Position numbers and translations under genes: made by a program. Shown here in pieces: positions 9,573-18,017 of a stretch of 64,000 nucleotides of DNA (the first letter of the stretch is position 1; every line of letters begins with the position of its first letter). The DNA is taken from NCBI GenBank assembly GCA_008363215.1, contig RHKP01000001.1, positions 310,001 to 374,000 on the forward strand. The letters run 5' to 3'. Below the pieces are notes generated by a model that searched no databases, was not told the DNA's origin, and worked only from the letters and a program-made list of their open reading frames with translations. This DNA comes from Cyanobacteria bacterium CYA. Its GTDB lineage: Bacteria > Planctomycetota > Phycisphaerae > Phycisphaerales > UBA1924.

Positions 9573-9882
9573 CGATGCCCGCCCGTTCGCAGATGCACTC
9601 GACGAGGATGCGCCGGGCCATGTCGCGCCCGATGCCGATGCGGCACGAGCCGCCACAGGCCAGCCCCAGACCGAGGACGCAGGGGCTCCCGGCCAGGCAG
9701 ACGCGGACCTCGGCTCCGGGCTCGATGCCCAGGGCCCTGAGATAGGCCAGTTCGGATTCGCCTCCGATGGTCTGGAGAACCTTGGCAGTCTGGCCTTCGA
9801 CCAGATCGCTGACGCGCAGTTGCCCCGAGTCGGGCAGGGGTTCCTTGCGCTTGACCATGGGGAGCGAGAATCGCACGGGCAT
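9556..9882 (-). CDS. feoA: FeoA-family SH3-like iron transport protein
   Basis: About 108 residues from ATG 9882. FeoA is a small cytosolic SH3-like partner of FeoB. Visible: LRVSDLVEGQTAKVLQTIGG, then YLRALGIEPGAEVRV, the FeoA core, with a C-terminal segment GRDMARRILVE. An unusual Cys cluster (SPCVLGLGLACGGSCRIG) replaces the usual plain beta turn. The frame is open to 9939, but the promoter and Fur-like box lie there, so a downstream start (9882 or 9858) is more likely. It overlaps feoB by 17 bp. Confidence 0.82.
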   Translation of the reverse strand: MPVRFSLPMVKRKEPLPDSGQLRVSDLVEGQTAKVLQTIGGESELAYLRALGIEPGAEVRVCLAGSPCVLGLGLACGGSCRIGIGRDMARRILVECICERAGIDDPVL

Positions 9883-9911
9883 CTCCGAAATTCTGTCAGT
9901 GCTCGATCGAA

Positions 9912-9939
9912 GTTTATTGAGATTGATTCTCAGGATCAA
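9912..9939 (-). promoter_or_regulatory. feo promoter with Fur-like operator
   Basis: On the minus strand: TTGATC (9939-9934), a 16-base spacer, ATAAAC (9917-9912). The spacer contains TGAGAATCAATCTCA (9932-9918), a 7-1-7 inverted repeat with one mismatch that resembles the Fur box TGATAAT-N-ATTATCA. Placement between -35 and -10 ahead of feoAB fits iron repression. Confidence 0.6.
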
Positions 9940-10062
9940 GGCATAAAGGGCACCCAGCGGTACAGAGTGTAGGTGGGAAGCCGTGATCGGACGCTATACA
10001 CCCAAAATGGGCATGAAAGCAGGGTGCGATCGCGCGGAAGAACCCCCTGGAAGGAGTTTGCG

Positions 10063-10293
10063 ATGGAGCACAAGGAAGGACGCGGGGCGGTGATGCACGT
10101 CGGGTCGTCGGCCGGGCAGGTGATCTGTGCTTCCGGGGTGGCCACGCTGCTGTGGTACTGCTTCGACGATCGGCTGGCCGCGCTGACCGGGGTGGAGGCG
10201 CTCGGGTCGCTCGCGTGGACGTTCGTGCTGCCTCTGCTGCTGGCGGCGGGGGCGATGCTGTCCATTGCGGGGACAAGTTGGCGCGATTCGTAG
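10063..10293 (+). CDS. Small two-helix membrane protein, unknown
   Basis: 76 residues, divergent from feoA. ATG 10063 was chosen because GGAAGGAG lies 8-15 bases upstream; the longer open frame has no such site. Two hydrophobic stretches are visible (VICASGVATLLWYCF and LAWTFVLPLLLAAGAMLSIAG), with a short polar N-terminus. I do not recognise a family. Its 5' region is shared with the iron operator, so iron regulation is possible but unproven. Confidence 0.6.
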   Translation: MEHKEGRGAVMHVGSSAGQVICASGVATLLWYCFDDRLAALTGVEALGSLAWTFVLPLLLAAGAMLSIAGTSWRDS

Positions 10294-10462
10294 CGACGGC
10301 AAACGGCAATCAGGAAGCGGGAAACGAGAAGGCGAAGTGGCGAGGTGGGGTCGCCTTGACGAACCCGACGCGCGACCGAGGGAGTCGAGACAATGGTGGC
10401 CGGGGATTGGTGGCAGGAGTCGGAGTCGGGTGCATACTTCCAGATGGGGGTATGCGCATCGG

Positions 10463-10480
10463 CACGCCGGTGTCGGCGTG
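10463..10480 (+). other. Leader hairpin before PEP-CTERM-like gene
   Basis: CACGCCG-GTGT-CGGCGTG, a 7-bp perfect hairpin ending 28 bases before the next start codon. The rest of the 215-base spacer shows nothing I can name. Confidence 0.35.
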
Positions 10481-10508
10481 TGTTCGGACCTGAATCTGGA
10501 GATATGCG

Positions 10509-11177
10509 ATGAACGCGTGGCGAGCGATGCTGGCGTCGGCGGCTGTCGGCGGAGTGTCCGGCGCGGGGCTGGCGCAGGACTTTGAGATGTATCTGGTTGC
10601 GCCGGAGCAGGTCTTCGGCCCGGCGGGGACGGCATACGAGGTCGAAGTGTGGGGGCGGTTCAGCGGCGCCTCGTGGATCGACGGGACGAGCGCGATGGCG
10701 GGATTTGGCATTGACATCATCGCTACAGGCGGGCGCGATCTCGTCAGTGATGTGAGCACCGCGCTCGTTTGGAACCCGATCGTCCTTTACGAGCACGGGT
10801 TTCCCGTTGGGCCGGACCTGGTCGGCGTGCGTGGCGGGCAACTGGCCAACCTCTTTGGATTTCTGAATCCGGACGTCGATCTGAGCAACCCGATTCACTT
10901 GTTCACCTTTGAAGTGACGATTGCCGATGGGTCTGGTCGGGTCGAGTATGCGCCGATGAACCCGGCGGCCGACGGCGGGCTGAGTTTCTATCCGGACAGC
11001 ACAGAGGGAGCGTCGATCATCGCGCCCAACGACCCGGGCACGACGCTGGCGCTGACAGGCGCGCGGACGTGGATCAACACTCCGGGGCCGGGGGTGCTTG
11101 TGAGCATCGGGCTGGCGGGCGCCGTGGCAGTGAGGCGCGACAGGCCTGCCACGGCTTACACGAACCGAGCACGTTGA
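10509..11177 (+). CDS. Secreted protein with PEP-CTERM-like C-terminus
   Basis: 222 residues. The signal peptide (MNAWRAMLASAAVGG...GLAQ) probably ends after residue ~22. The middle is a beta-rich, cohesin/PEP-CTERM-ectodomain-like region (VEVWGRFSG, FTFEVTIADGSG). The end, NTPGPGVLVSIGLAGAVAVRR, has the P-G-hydrophobic-RR order of planctomycete PEP-CTERM sorting tails, so it is probably exported and processed at the envelope. GGAG precedes the start. No enzymatic motif is seen and function is unknown. Confidence 0.72.
   Translation: MNAWRAMLASAAVGGVSGAGLAQDFEMYLVAPEQVFGPAGTAYEVEVWGRFSGASWIDGTSAMAGFGIDIIATGGRDLVSDVSTALVWNPIVLYEHGFPVGPDLVGVRGGQLANLFGFLNPDVDLSNPIHLFTFEVTIADGSGRVEYAPMNPAADGGLSFYPDSTEGASIIAPNDPGTTLALTGARTWINTPGPGVLVSIGLAGAVAVRRDRPATAYTNRAR
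11121..11155 (+). terminator. Terminator-like hairpin at gene end
   Basis: GCCGTGGCAG (11121-11130) pairs perfectly with CTGCCACGGC (11146-11155), inside the last codons of the preceding gene. There is no good T-run, so it may terminate weakly or stabilise the 3' end. Confidence 0.35.
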
Positions 11178-11381
11178 GATTGACACGCCCCAAGCGAGTG
11201 GTAGGTATAGGTTGCACGGGCGGCTGGTGCGGCGTGAAAGGTGTGAGATCGGTGGTTCAAGCGACCAGAATGCACCGACATGGCGTGTGGACCGGTTATC
11301 AGATCGTCATTCTGACTTGCGGGTGTGCGGCGCGGCGACGATTCTCACAGCGACCGACGGCCTGACTCGTGCGGGCGTCGC

Positions 11382-11540
11382 GCCGATTTCAACTCTGAAG
11401 GCAGCAGAAATTTCTTTGACGTACAGGGATTCCTCAACGCATTCCCACGCGGAAGTCTGGCGGCCGACGTCGAGCCCGATCGTCGGCTCGATATCTTTGA
11501 CCTTATCGCCTGTCTGAACCGGTACGCGAGCGGTTGTTGA
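11382..11540 (+). pseudogene. Orphan dockerin-like tail (gene remnant)
   Basis: Translates as ADFNSEGSRNFFDVQGFL followed by AADVEPDRRLDIFDLIACLNRY and a final GC before the stop. Two consecutive D-x-N/E-x-x...FDV repeats match the C-terminal dockerin-like module of planctomycete secreted proteins, such as the one at 28018 here. No signal peptide or long upstream domain exists in this frame; the open frame begins only at 11325. The simplest reading is the surviving 3' end of a decayed secreted-protein gene. The rest of 11178-11592 holds nothing I can identify. Confidence 0.55.
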
Positions 11541-11592
11541 TTCATCTTTTTCGAATGAGGCCATCAAGTTCGCCAGACGGACGATCGGCTTG

Positions 11593-13779
11593 TCATGGCT
11601 GCTCGGCCAACTCTTCCGGCATCCACTCCGGCAGATCGGCGATGGAATCGCGCGCGGCCTGAGAGGTGGGGATGCCCCACTTCTCGAAGAACGGGCCGAG
11701 GTTGCGCTCGACGGTGCGGCTGAAGCGCACCATCCATTGATCGCGTTTCTCTGCGTCGCTACGCGGACGTTGGTCGCGCGGCAGGTCGCGGTACTCGGCG
11801 AAGACCTGCTGGAACGGCTTCCAGCCGAACTCGGCCTGCATCTGGATATACATGCGCAGCGCGAGGAACGGGTCGCGCTGCCATTTCTCGAAGGGCGCTC
11901 CGGCCGCGAGGTACTCGTCGAGCCCCACGTCCCCGGTCGCGCCGTCGTGCCCGCGCTGCCCCGGCGGCACGGTGCACAGCGTGTCGATGATGTAGAGCGA
12001 GAAGAGGTTGCAGGTAACTTCGCCCGTGCCGCCGAAGGTCCAGTCGCCGCTCTGGTGGTTGTGCCCGAGTTCGTGGAACAGTCCCCAGTTGCCGGCGCGG
12101 AGTTGATCGATGCGGGTCATCGGGGCGCTCGCGTCGAGGTGGGTCATGATCGGATAGCCCGAGTGCATGTACCCGGCGCTGATCTGTCGGTCGGCGACGT
12201 ATCGCTGCGGACGCGTGCGCTCGCGCGGGATGGCGGCCAGGTCGGCGGCCGCGTCGAGCACGCGATCCCAGAACTCCATCAGCGCGACAGGATCTTCCAG
12301 GTCGCGGATGCTGCTCGACGGCACCGAGAGGATGACCTTGTTGGTGACCAGTTCGGCCCAGGGAGCGGGGTAGTGGCGGATGGTGTCACGCCACTCCCGC
12401 GGATCGGTCTGCCCGAGGACAAACATCGGCGCTCCGACGGCGTTGCGGATGGAGATGTCGAACGACTCGGGCGAGGCGTGGTCGGGCAGGTCGAGGTAGA
12501 TCGGGCCACCGAAGGCGCTGGCGACGCGGGTGACGGGCTCGGTGATGGCGACCTGGATGGAGATGTCGGGCGCGCGGCGCCAGCGGTCGAGGTCGTAGAG
12601 ATGGTCGGTGTGGCAGCCGATGCGGATGCCCAGGCCCTTGTCGGCCATCGCATCGGGCACGTGGACGACGATTACCTGTCCCGGTTCGGCGTAGAGACCG
12701 GTGGATTTCCAGCCGCGCGTGGTTGGGTCGATGGTGAGGTCGCGTGCAACGCGCGTGGCGCCGGCCTCGGGCAGGCCCGGGAAATCGGCGGCGGCGGCGT
12801 GTGCCTCGACACGCTCGGGCGGCAGCGCGCGGGCTTCGGCGATGGCGTAGGTGAGGAGCAGGCGTTCGAGGTCTTGTGTGCCCGCGCGCAGGGGCGACTG
12901 CTCGGTGGGCACGGCCGACCCGGCGTGTTCGGCGGCCAGATCACGCAGACGCGGGCGGAGCAGGCGGTCATTGATGGGTAGCGTACGGGCGGCGAGCATG
13001 AGAGTCTGCGAGGCCTTCGAAAGGGCCTGCGCGTCGGACTCGCCCTTGATGAGCAGGTCGAGCGCCTGCCGGGCATTGACTTCGTAGGGGATGGGGCGGG
13101 CGGCGTCGAAGCCGTCTTTCACGGTGTCGTCCATGTACCCATCGGCCCACATGAGCCCGTGCTCGGCGAAGAGACGGTTGCCGGGGTGCTGCTGGATGGT
13201 CTTGCCGGGCGTGACCTGGAGCCAGCCCCAGCCCAGCCCGGCGAAGAGCACGCCGCCGCCGTTGCGGAGATGGCTTTCGACGGCCTGCTGCTCGTCGTCG
13301 CTCAGCGCGCCGTGAGAGAGACAGAGGACGTCGACTTCGGTCAGGCGTGCGGCCCAATCGCGCGGAGTTTCGACGGCTGAGAGCCCGGTGGAGTTGAGCA
13401 TTTCGACAATGTTGCGAGGGGCGAAGACGCGGGCGTCGGGCTTGTCGGCGCTCCAGCGGACGGCGTTGGCGAGCAGGCGCGGGGTGTCGTAGGAGGTATC
13501 GCCGAAGAACCCGTTGTGCCCGAAGCCGACGAATCGGCCGCGACCGAGGGTTCCCGCGGCGACGACGGGAGCAGCCGCTCCGCCGAGATTGCCGGTGACC
13601 ACGGCGAAGGTGGTCTTGCCTGCGACGAGCAGCGGCCCGGGCACGCCGGGCGAACCGATGGCCGATACTCCCTCGAGCAGCACGGCGCGATCGCGGTCGA
13701 AATCATCGGCGCGGGTGGACGGTGCAGCGGCGAACAGTGGGGAGAGGACGACGGCAGCGAGGAGAGTGCGCGGAGTCAT
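11593..13779 (-). CDS. Exported M60 (enhancin/TCAF-like) metallopeptidase
   Basis: 728 residues from ATG 13779, which opens a signal peptide (MTPRTLLAAVVLSPLFAAAP...). Residues ~20-230 resemble the N-terminal, glutamine-amidotransferase-like part of TCAF proteins (VDVLCLSHGALSDDEQQAV, HLRNGGGVLFAGLGWGW). The peptidase part carries HELGHNH at residue ~569 (HExxH zinc site) and GTGEV about 20 residues later as third ligand. These are gluzincin M60 hallmarks; family members cleave mucin-like glycoproteins. The frame is open far upstream through truB on the same strand, but that stretch is rejected as it would overlap truB. It ends with an acidic DLPEWMPEELAEQP tail. Confidence 0.82.
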   Translation of the reverse strand: MTPRTLLAAVVLSPLFAAAPSTRADDFDRDRAVLLEGVSAIGSPGVPGPLLVAGKTTFAVVTGNLGGAAAPVVAAGTLGRGRFVGFGHNGFFGDTSYDTPRLLANAVRWSADKPDARVFAPRNIVEMLNSTGLSAVETPRDWAARLTEVDVLCLSHGALSDDEQQAVESHLRNGGGVLFAGLGWGWLQVTPGKTIQQHPGNRLFAEHGLMWADGYMDDTVKDGFDAARPIPYEVNARQALDLLIKGESDAQALSKASQTLMLAARTLPINDRLLRPRLRDLAAEHAGSAVPTEQSPLRAGTQDLERLLLTYAIAEARALPPERVEAHAAAADFPGLPEAGATRVARDLTIDPTTRGWKSTGLYAEPGQVIVVHVPDAMADKGLGIRIGCHTDHLYDLDRWRRAPDISIQVAITEPVTRVASAFGGPIYLDLPDHASPESFDISIRNAVGAPMFVLGQTDPREWRDTIRHYPAPWAELVTNKVILSVPSSSIRDLEDPVALMEFWDRVLDAAADLAAIPRERTRPQRYVADRQISAGYMHSGYPIMTHLDASAPMTRIDQLRAGNWGLFHELGHNHQSGDWTFGGTGEVTCNLFSLYIIDTLCTVPPGQRGHDGATGDVGLDEYLAAGAPFEKWQRDPFLALRMYIQMQAEFGWKPFQQVFAEYRDLPRDQRPRSDAEKRDQWMVRFSRTVERNLGPFFEKWGIPTSQAARDSIADLPEWMPEELAEQP

Positions 13780-13830
13780 GGTGCAAGCGTATCGAGTTGG
13801 AGCGCGATCTGAAAGTCGCACGAATGGACG

Positions 13831-13864
13831 CCGGACCTTTGTGAGTCTTCGAACACAGGTCCGG
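13831..13864. other. Hairpin between truB and the M60 peptidase gene
   Basis: CCGGACCT with a short bulge, GTG, loop, CAC and AGGTCCGG form an ~11-bp stem in the 199-base spacer. There is no T-run on either strand. It may end truB transcripts or lie in the peptidase leader. Confidence 0.35.
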
Positions 13865-13978
13865 GTGGCAAGCACCGTGAACCTCGGGCTTGCCGGTCGC
13901 ATGCGACGCGGAGAGACACCCGACGACGGATCCCTTCGCGGCGTCGAGCAGGCGCCCGCACTCCATTCCAACGCGGTG

Positions 13979-14725
13979 TCATTCCACGTCGGTGCGTGAA
14001 TTATCTGCATTCGGCGCAAAGTCGCCCAGATTGAGCGACCACGGGTCGATGGTGTGTCCGAGGGTGTCGAGGGTGTGTGCGTTCTCGACGCGGAAGGCGC
14101 CGATGCGCGTGCGGCGCAGGGCGGTGAGCATGCCGCCGGTGCGCAGCGCCCGCCCGATGTCGCGGGCCAGACTGCGGATGTACGTCCCCTTGCCGCAGGT
14201 GACGCGAACTTCGAGCGTGGGAAAGTCATAACGGAGGATGTCGATCGCGTCGATGCGCACGGGGCGGGCGGCAAGCGCGGGGTCGTGCCCGCGCCGGGCC
14301 AGGTCATAGGCCCGTTGCCCGGCGACCCACATCGCCGAGTGGGCGGGCGGCACCTGCTCGATGGTTCCGACGAATCCGGCGACGGCGCGCTCCACGTCGG
14401 CGCGCTCGGGAACGCGTGTGATGTCGATCGCCTGCGGAGCCGACTCGAGGTCATCGGTCGGGGAGACGTGCACCAGGTCGATGGTGGCCAGATATTCCTT
14501 GTCGTCGGCCATGACCTGTTGACACAGGCGGGTGGCCTTGCCGATGAGGATGACCAGCAAGCCGGTGGCGAGCGGGTCGAGCGTGCCCCCGTGCCCGACC
14601 TTGATGCGCCTGGGTGCGCCGCCGCCGCGGAGTTTGCCGCGGATCCTGGCGCAGACGGCCATGGAGGTCAGGCGCAGGGGCTTGTCGATGAGCAGGACAC
14701 CGGCGATGGGTAGCGGCTCGGTCAC
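13979..14725 (-). CDS. truB: tRNA pseudouridine(55) synthase TruB
   Basis: 248 residues. It isomerises U55 in the T-loop of tRNAs. The N-terminal GVLLIDKPLRLTS and the catalytic block KVGHGGTLDPLATG (Asp50) are characteristic, followed by KEYLATIDL and CGKGTYIRSLARDIG. The C-terminal PUA domain is absent or minimal, so it is a short TruB. ATG 14725 overlaps the stop of the upstream glycosyltransferase by 4 bp. Confidence 0.93.
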   Translation of the reverse strand: MTEPLPIAGVLLIDKPLRLTSMAVCARIRGKLRGGGAPRRIKVGHGGTLDPLATGLLVILIGKATRLCQQVMADDKEYLATIDLVHVSPTDDLESAPQAIDITRVPERADVERAVAGFVGTIEQVPPAHSAMWVAGQRAYDLARRGHDPALAARPVRIDAIDILRYDFPTLEVRVTCGKGTYIRSLARDIGRALRTGGMLTALRRTRIGAFRVENAHTLDTLGHTIDPWSLNLGDFAPNADNSRTDVE

Positions 14726-16503
14726 CGGGCTGATTCCACGAGGTCGAGGGTGACGAACTGGCCGTTGGCGTAGTTGAATCCGGCGAAGGTGTCGATGCGG
14801 TGCAGGTCAAGTTCGCCGGCGCTGTCGCGGCGTGTGACGATGATCGTGCCGTCGCGGTGCGAGGCGAGCCACTTTCGGATGTTGATCCTGTCGATGATTT
14901 CGATGCGACCGCGGGTGAGGAAGACGACGCTGTCCTCGAAGTGTCGGGCGCAGGCAACGGGACGATCGGTGGGCAGCGCCGAAGCGGCTCGCGGAAAGAC
15001 GAACACGACGCTGGCACGCGGCAGGATGATGCCGAGTGCTCCGACGAGGAACAGCACGCTGGCGGCGATGCCCAGGATCTGGGCACGGAGCAGCAGGCCC
15101 TCGAAGGCCTCCTGGCGCGCCCGGCGGAGCAGGAAGAAGCAGGCAACGGCGACGATCGCGGCGAGGCCGATGGCAAGCGGGCCCCCGCCGAGGAGGGAGA
15201 GTCCGATGGGCGTGATGCAGCACAGGGCGACGCCGATGCCGAACCAGAGGTTGAGCCCGCGGAGGGCACGTTCGCCCGAGGATGTGTCGATGCGGGCGCG
15301 GGCGGCGTCGACGATGGCGGCCGCGCCGATGAGCGCCAGGGCGGGGTAGATCGGCATGGTGTAGTGGGGGAGTTTGGTCATGAGCAGTTCAAAGAACAGC
15401 CAGGATGGAGTGATCCAGCAGATGAGGAAGAGTTCACGTTCGCGCCCGAGCACGCGCTGGCGCCAGCGGGCCGGGAGGGTGCGCCAGCGCCGGCGACGCG
15501 TCAAGCCCGGCTCGGGCGGGGGCAGGCGCACCGCGAGTTTCCACGTTCGGATGAAGGCGCCCAGGGTGAGCAGCGAGCCGGGCCAGAGCAGGACGGCCAG
15601 GAAGATCGTGTGGTAGCCCGGCGGGCCGAAGTGCCCTTCGCGCGCAACGGCGCTGCGGCCGAGCGTTTCACTGACAATCGTGGTCCAGAGCACATCTGTG
15701 CCGACAGCGCGTGCGACGGCGATGAGCCAGGGCGCGATGAACACGATGAGCAAGGCAGCGCCGAGCAGGGGCTTGGTGCGCTTCAGCCAGCGCCAGTCGC
15801 GGGCCACGCTGCTGTGGCAGAGGGCGGTCAGTGCGACGACCAGCGGCGTGATGGGTCCTTTGGCCAGAACGCCAAGCGCGATGGAGACCCAGAGCCAGGC
15901 GGCGAGCAGCCACGAAGTCGGGCCGCCGGCCGGTGGACGGGCGCGGATGGACCACAGGGCGGCGATGGCGCTGGTGGTGCACGCGAGAAGCAGTTGGTCG
16001 GCGCGGGCCTGGTGCGCGTCCCAGACGAGCATGGGGCAGACGGCCAGCACGGCGGCGCCGAGCACGCTGGTCAACTCATCGAAGAGGCGCGTACCGAGCC
16101 ACCGGGTGAGCAGGACGGCGATGATGGAGCATGCGACACTTGGCAGGCGATACATCCACAGTGCGTCGCGCGAGGAGTCGCCGGCGGTGAACGTCGCGGC
16201 CGACAGCGACTGAAGCCAGTAGATGAGCGGCGGCTTGTTGAGGCGGGGGAGGCTCTGGATTTTCGGGACGGCCAGTCCGCCGTCGTGAAAGCCCGGGACT
16301 CGCTCGGACTCAGGCAGAGTGAGCGATTCGAGCATCTGGCGACTGGCCTGCGCGAAGCGGCTTTCGTCGCGGTCGATCGGCGGAATGCCGGACAGGCCTG
16401 GGAGATACACTGCCAGGCACAGAATGGTGAGCAGTACCGTTCCGCGCCACCCGCGTACGGCGCGTTCCAGCCAACGGTGGGACTGATCGGTGTCGAGCAA
16501 CAA
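14722..16503 (-). CDS. ArnT/PMT-like (GT83) membrane glycosyltransferase
   Basis: About 593 residues, with many hydrophobic helices. The first loop reads PGLSGIPPIDRDESRF, matching the DE-containing catalytic loop of phospholipid-carrier-dependent glycosyltransferases such as ArnT, which transfer a sugar from undecaprenyl phosphate to lipid A or other acceptors at the outer face of the inner membrane. A short soluble domain follows the last helix. The start is uncertain: the frame is open to 16935, but that overlaps the divergent PAP2 gene, so a TTG near 16503 or 16500 is assumed. It couples to truB through a 4-bp overlap. Confidence 0.8.
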   Translation of the reverse strand: MLLDTDQSHRWLERAVRGWRGTVLLTILCLAVYLPGLSGIPPIDRDESRFAQASRQMLESLTLPESERVPGFHDGGLAVPKIQSLPRLNKPPLIYWLQSLSAATFTAGDSSRDALWMYRLPSVACSIIAVLLTRWLGTRLFDELTSVLGAAVLAVCPMLVWDAHQARADQLLLACTTSAIAALWSIRARPPAGGPTSWLLAAWLWVSIALGVLAKGPITPLVVALTALCHSSVARDWRWLKRTKPLLGAALLIVFIAPWLIAVARAVGTDVLWTTIVSETLGRSAVAREGHFGPPGYHTIFLAVLLWPGSLLTLGAFIRTWKLAVRLPPPEPGLTRRRRWRTLPARWRQRVLGRERELFLICWITPSWLFFELLMTKLPHYTMPIYPALALIGAAAIVDAARARIDTSSGERALRGLNLWFGIGVALCCITPIGLSLLGGGPLAIGLAAIVAVACFFLLRRARQEAFEGLLLRAQILGIAASVLFLVGALGIILPRASVVFVFPRAASALPTDRPVACARHFEDSVVFLTRGRIEIIDRINIRKWLASHRDGTIIVTRRDSAGELDLHRIDTFAGFNYANGQFVTLDLVESAR

Positions 16504-16527
16504 GGCGTGCGTGAGTTCCAGAACTGA

Positions 16528-17283
16528 ATGACCGGACGCAGCGACTATAACCCGCGCATCGTCCCCCGGATATGGACTGTGGGGCTGCTGCTGGTCGCAC
16601 TGGCGTGCGCCGTGTTTCCTTTTGACGGGGCGATCGCCGATGCGGCCGCGTGGTTGCGACAGCGTCTCAGCGGAGACGCGGAGCGCGAACTCGAGGCGAT
16701 CCAGCAGTACGGACAGTTCGGCTCGATGGTGATCGTCAGCGTGGCGTTTGTGCTCTTGCAGCCGTGGCGGGCGCGGCGGTTGCTCGACCTGGCAGCGGCG
16801 TCGGGGCTGACGTGGGTGGTGACGATTGCACTGAAGATGCTGGTGGGGCGACCGCGTCCGAAGTTTGAAGACCCCGGGGTGATCCTGGGGCCGTGGGGGC
16901 GATACCTGGTCAGCCCGGAAGGTGGGGAGCGCCACGCGTGGGAGTTCTGGGGGCCGATCTCGTCGGACTTGTGGTCAATGCCGTCGAGCCACACGGCCTT
17001 TGCGGTGATGTTCAGCGTGTTCCTTGGCAGTTTGGCCCCTCGGTTGCGCCCGTTGCTGTGGGTGCTGGCGGGGATGGTCGGGGCGGGGCGCGTGCTTTTC
17101 GGGGGACACTACCTCAGCGACGTGCTGGCCGGGGCGGCGGTGGGGTGGGTGTGCGGGTGGCTGGTGGTCCGGTGCTCGGGCGGGGTGCGGGGTGTGGACT
17201 GGATGTGGAAGCGGACGGTCCATCGCCAAGCCCCGGGGGCGTATGGGCGGCTGGTGCAGGCGGAGCGCTCGCACGGACTCTGA
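16528..17283 (+). CDS. PAP2-family membrane phosphatase
   Basis: 251 residues. Lipid-phosphate phosphatase or undecaprenyl-pyrophosphate phosphatase-like. The three PAP2 motifs are visible: KMLVGRPRP (~residue 107), SMPSSHTAF (~150) and GRVLFGGHYLSD (~190, where the usual Ser before Arg is Gly). Several transmembrane helices surround them. It is divergent from the ArnT-like gene with ~25 bp between starts. Both act on lipid-linked phosphates, so a joint envelope role is plausible. Confidence 0.85.
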   Translation: MTGRSDYNPRIVPRIWTVGLLLVALACAVFPFDGAIADAAAWLRQRLSGDAERELEAIQQYGQFGSMVIVSVAFVLLQPWRARRLLDLAAASGLTWVVTIALKMLVGRPRPKFEDPGVILGPWGRYLVSPEGGERHAWEFWGPISSDLWSMPSSHTAFAVMFSVFLGSLAPRLRPLLWVLAGMVGAGRVLFGGHYLSDVLAGAAVGWVCGWLVVRCSGGVRGVDWMWKRTVHRQAPGAYGRLVQAERSHGL

Positions 17284-17358
17284 ACGGAGGCGATTCCCGG
17301 ATCCGTGAGCCGGGCCACCGGTTTGAAGGACTCGGCCTAGACTGGTCTCCCAGTGCCC

Positions 17359-17445
17359 GGACAGGTGACCGAGAGGCTGAAGGTGCAGCACTGGAAATGC
17401 TGTGTACGGGTAACCGTACCGGGGGTTCGAATCCCCCCCTGTCCG
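17359..17445 (+). tRNA. tRNA-Ser (anticodon GGA)
   Basis: Acceptor GGACAGG pairs with CCTGTCC, discriminator G. The anticodon loop is CTGGAAA between CAGCA and TGCTG. A long variable arm (TGTACGGGTAACCGTACC) and the T-arm GGGGGTTCGAATCCCCC mark a class II serine tRNA. Length 87; CCA is not encoded. TAGACT at 17338-17343 could be its -10 element, with no clear -35. Confidence 0.95.
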
Positions 17446-17463
17446 CTTCGACATTTGCCCGGG

Positions 17464-17482
17464 CCGGGGAGTTCAGCCCCGG
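17464..17482. terminator. Bidirectional terminator-like hairpin
   Basis: CCGGGG (17464-17469), 7-base loop, CCCCGG (17477-17482) between tRNA-Ser and the convergent cupin gene; it contains the cupin stop codon. T-runs are weak. Confidence 0.4.
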
Positions 17483-17850
17483 GCGTTTGAGGTGGCTTGC
17501 GGGCGATTTACGCCTGTGGTCGCTCTTGGAGGGCTGGACACATCGAGTATGAGCGAGGTCTCCCGGGCCTCGGCCCCGGGCGGGGCGTTCGGCGGCAAAT
17601 GCAGCACCTGTCCGGCCTCGAGCGTGACGGTCCGCGTCGCGGCGCCCCCCACGAGCGTGAAGCCGATGCGGCCTTCGAGTACGCAGGAAAACGGCTCGTT
17701 CTCGTGCTCGTGCGGATCGAGTTGGAATCCGTTGTGCAGGGTGACCATCGAGAGCATGGGCTGCTGCCCGATCACGCGGCGCCGGTCACGCAGCAGCATC
17801 GGGTGATCGCAGGCAGGCTTGTCCCATCGATGGGCAGTGATGGGCGGCAT
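17473..17850 (-). CDS. Small cupin-domain protein
   Basis: 125 residues. ATG 17850 is preceded by GGAG; the longer frame is rejected. The first cupin motif is complete: PHEHENEPFSCVLEGRIGF (HxH...E metal ligands plus G), and the second is GQVLHLPPNAPPGAEA, where the usual His is not obvious. Single-domain cupins can be isomerases, dioxygenases or sugar-binding proteins, and no substrate can be inferred. The C-terminal ~20 residues are low-complexity. Confidence 0.75.
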   Translation of the reverse strand: MPPITAHRWDKPACDHPMLLRDRRRVIGQQPMLSMVTLHNGFQLDPHEHENEPFSCVLEGRIGFTLVGGAATRTVTLEAGQVLHLPPNAPPGAEARETSLILDVSSPPRATTGVNRPQATSNARG

Positions 17851-18017
17851 GACCAACTCCGGGGTTGTGCGCAGGCTACCGGAGTTGGGGCCTCGGGTAG
17901 CCGGTGGAGGAATAGGCGGGGTGGGCCAGGCGTTGTGCGGATCGGCGCGTCGGACACGGGGCCGCGGGCGAAAGCGGTGGTGAGGGTCTGCTGACGGGGC
18001 CCGATAGGATGCAAGGC

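Noticed and set aside
7507..12981. Long plus-strand frames opposite feoB and the M60 peptidase
   Set aside because: Shadow frames caused by high GC; compositionally biased and without domains.
11593..14454. 953-residue open frame starting inside truB
   Set aside because: The stretch upstream of ATG 13779 overlaps truB and has low-complexity, non-homologous composition; the signal peptide at 13779 is a natural start.
14722..16935. 737-residue version of the ArnT-like protein
   Set aside because: The N-terminal 140 residues are antisense to the PAP2 gene, which has all family motifs.
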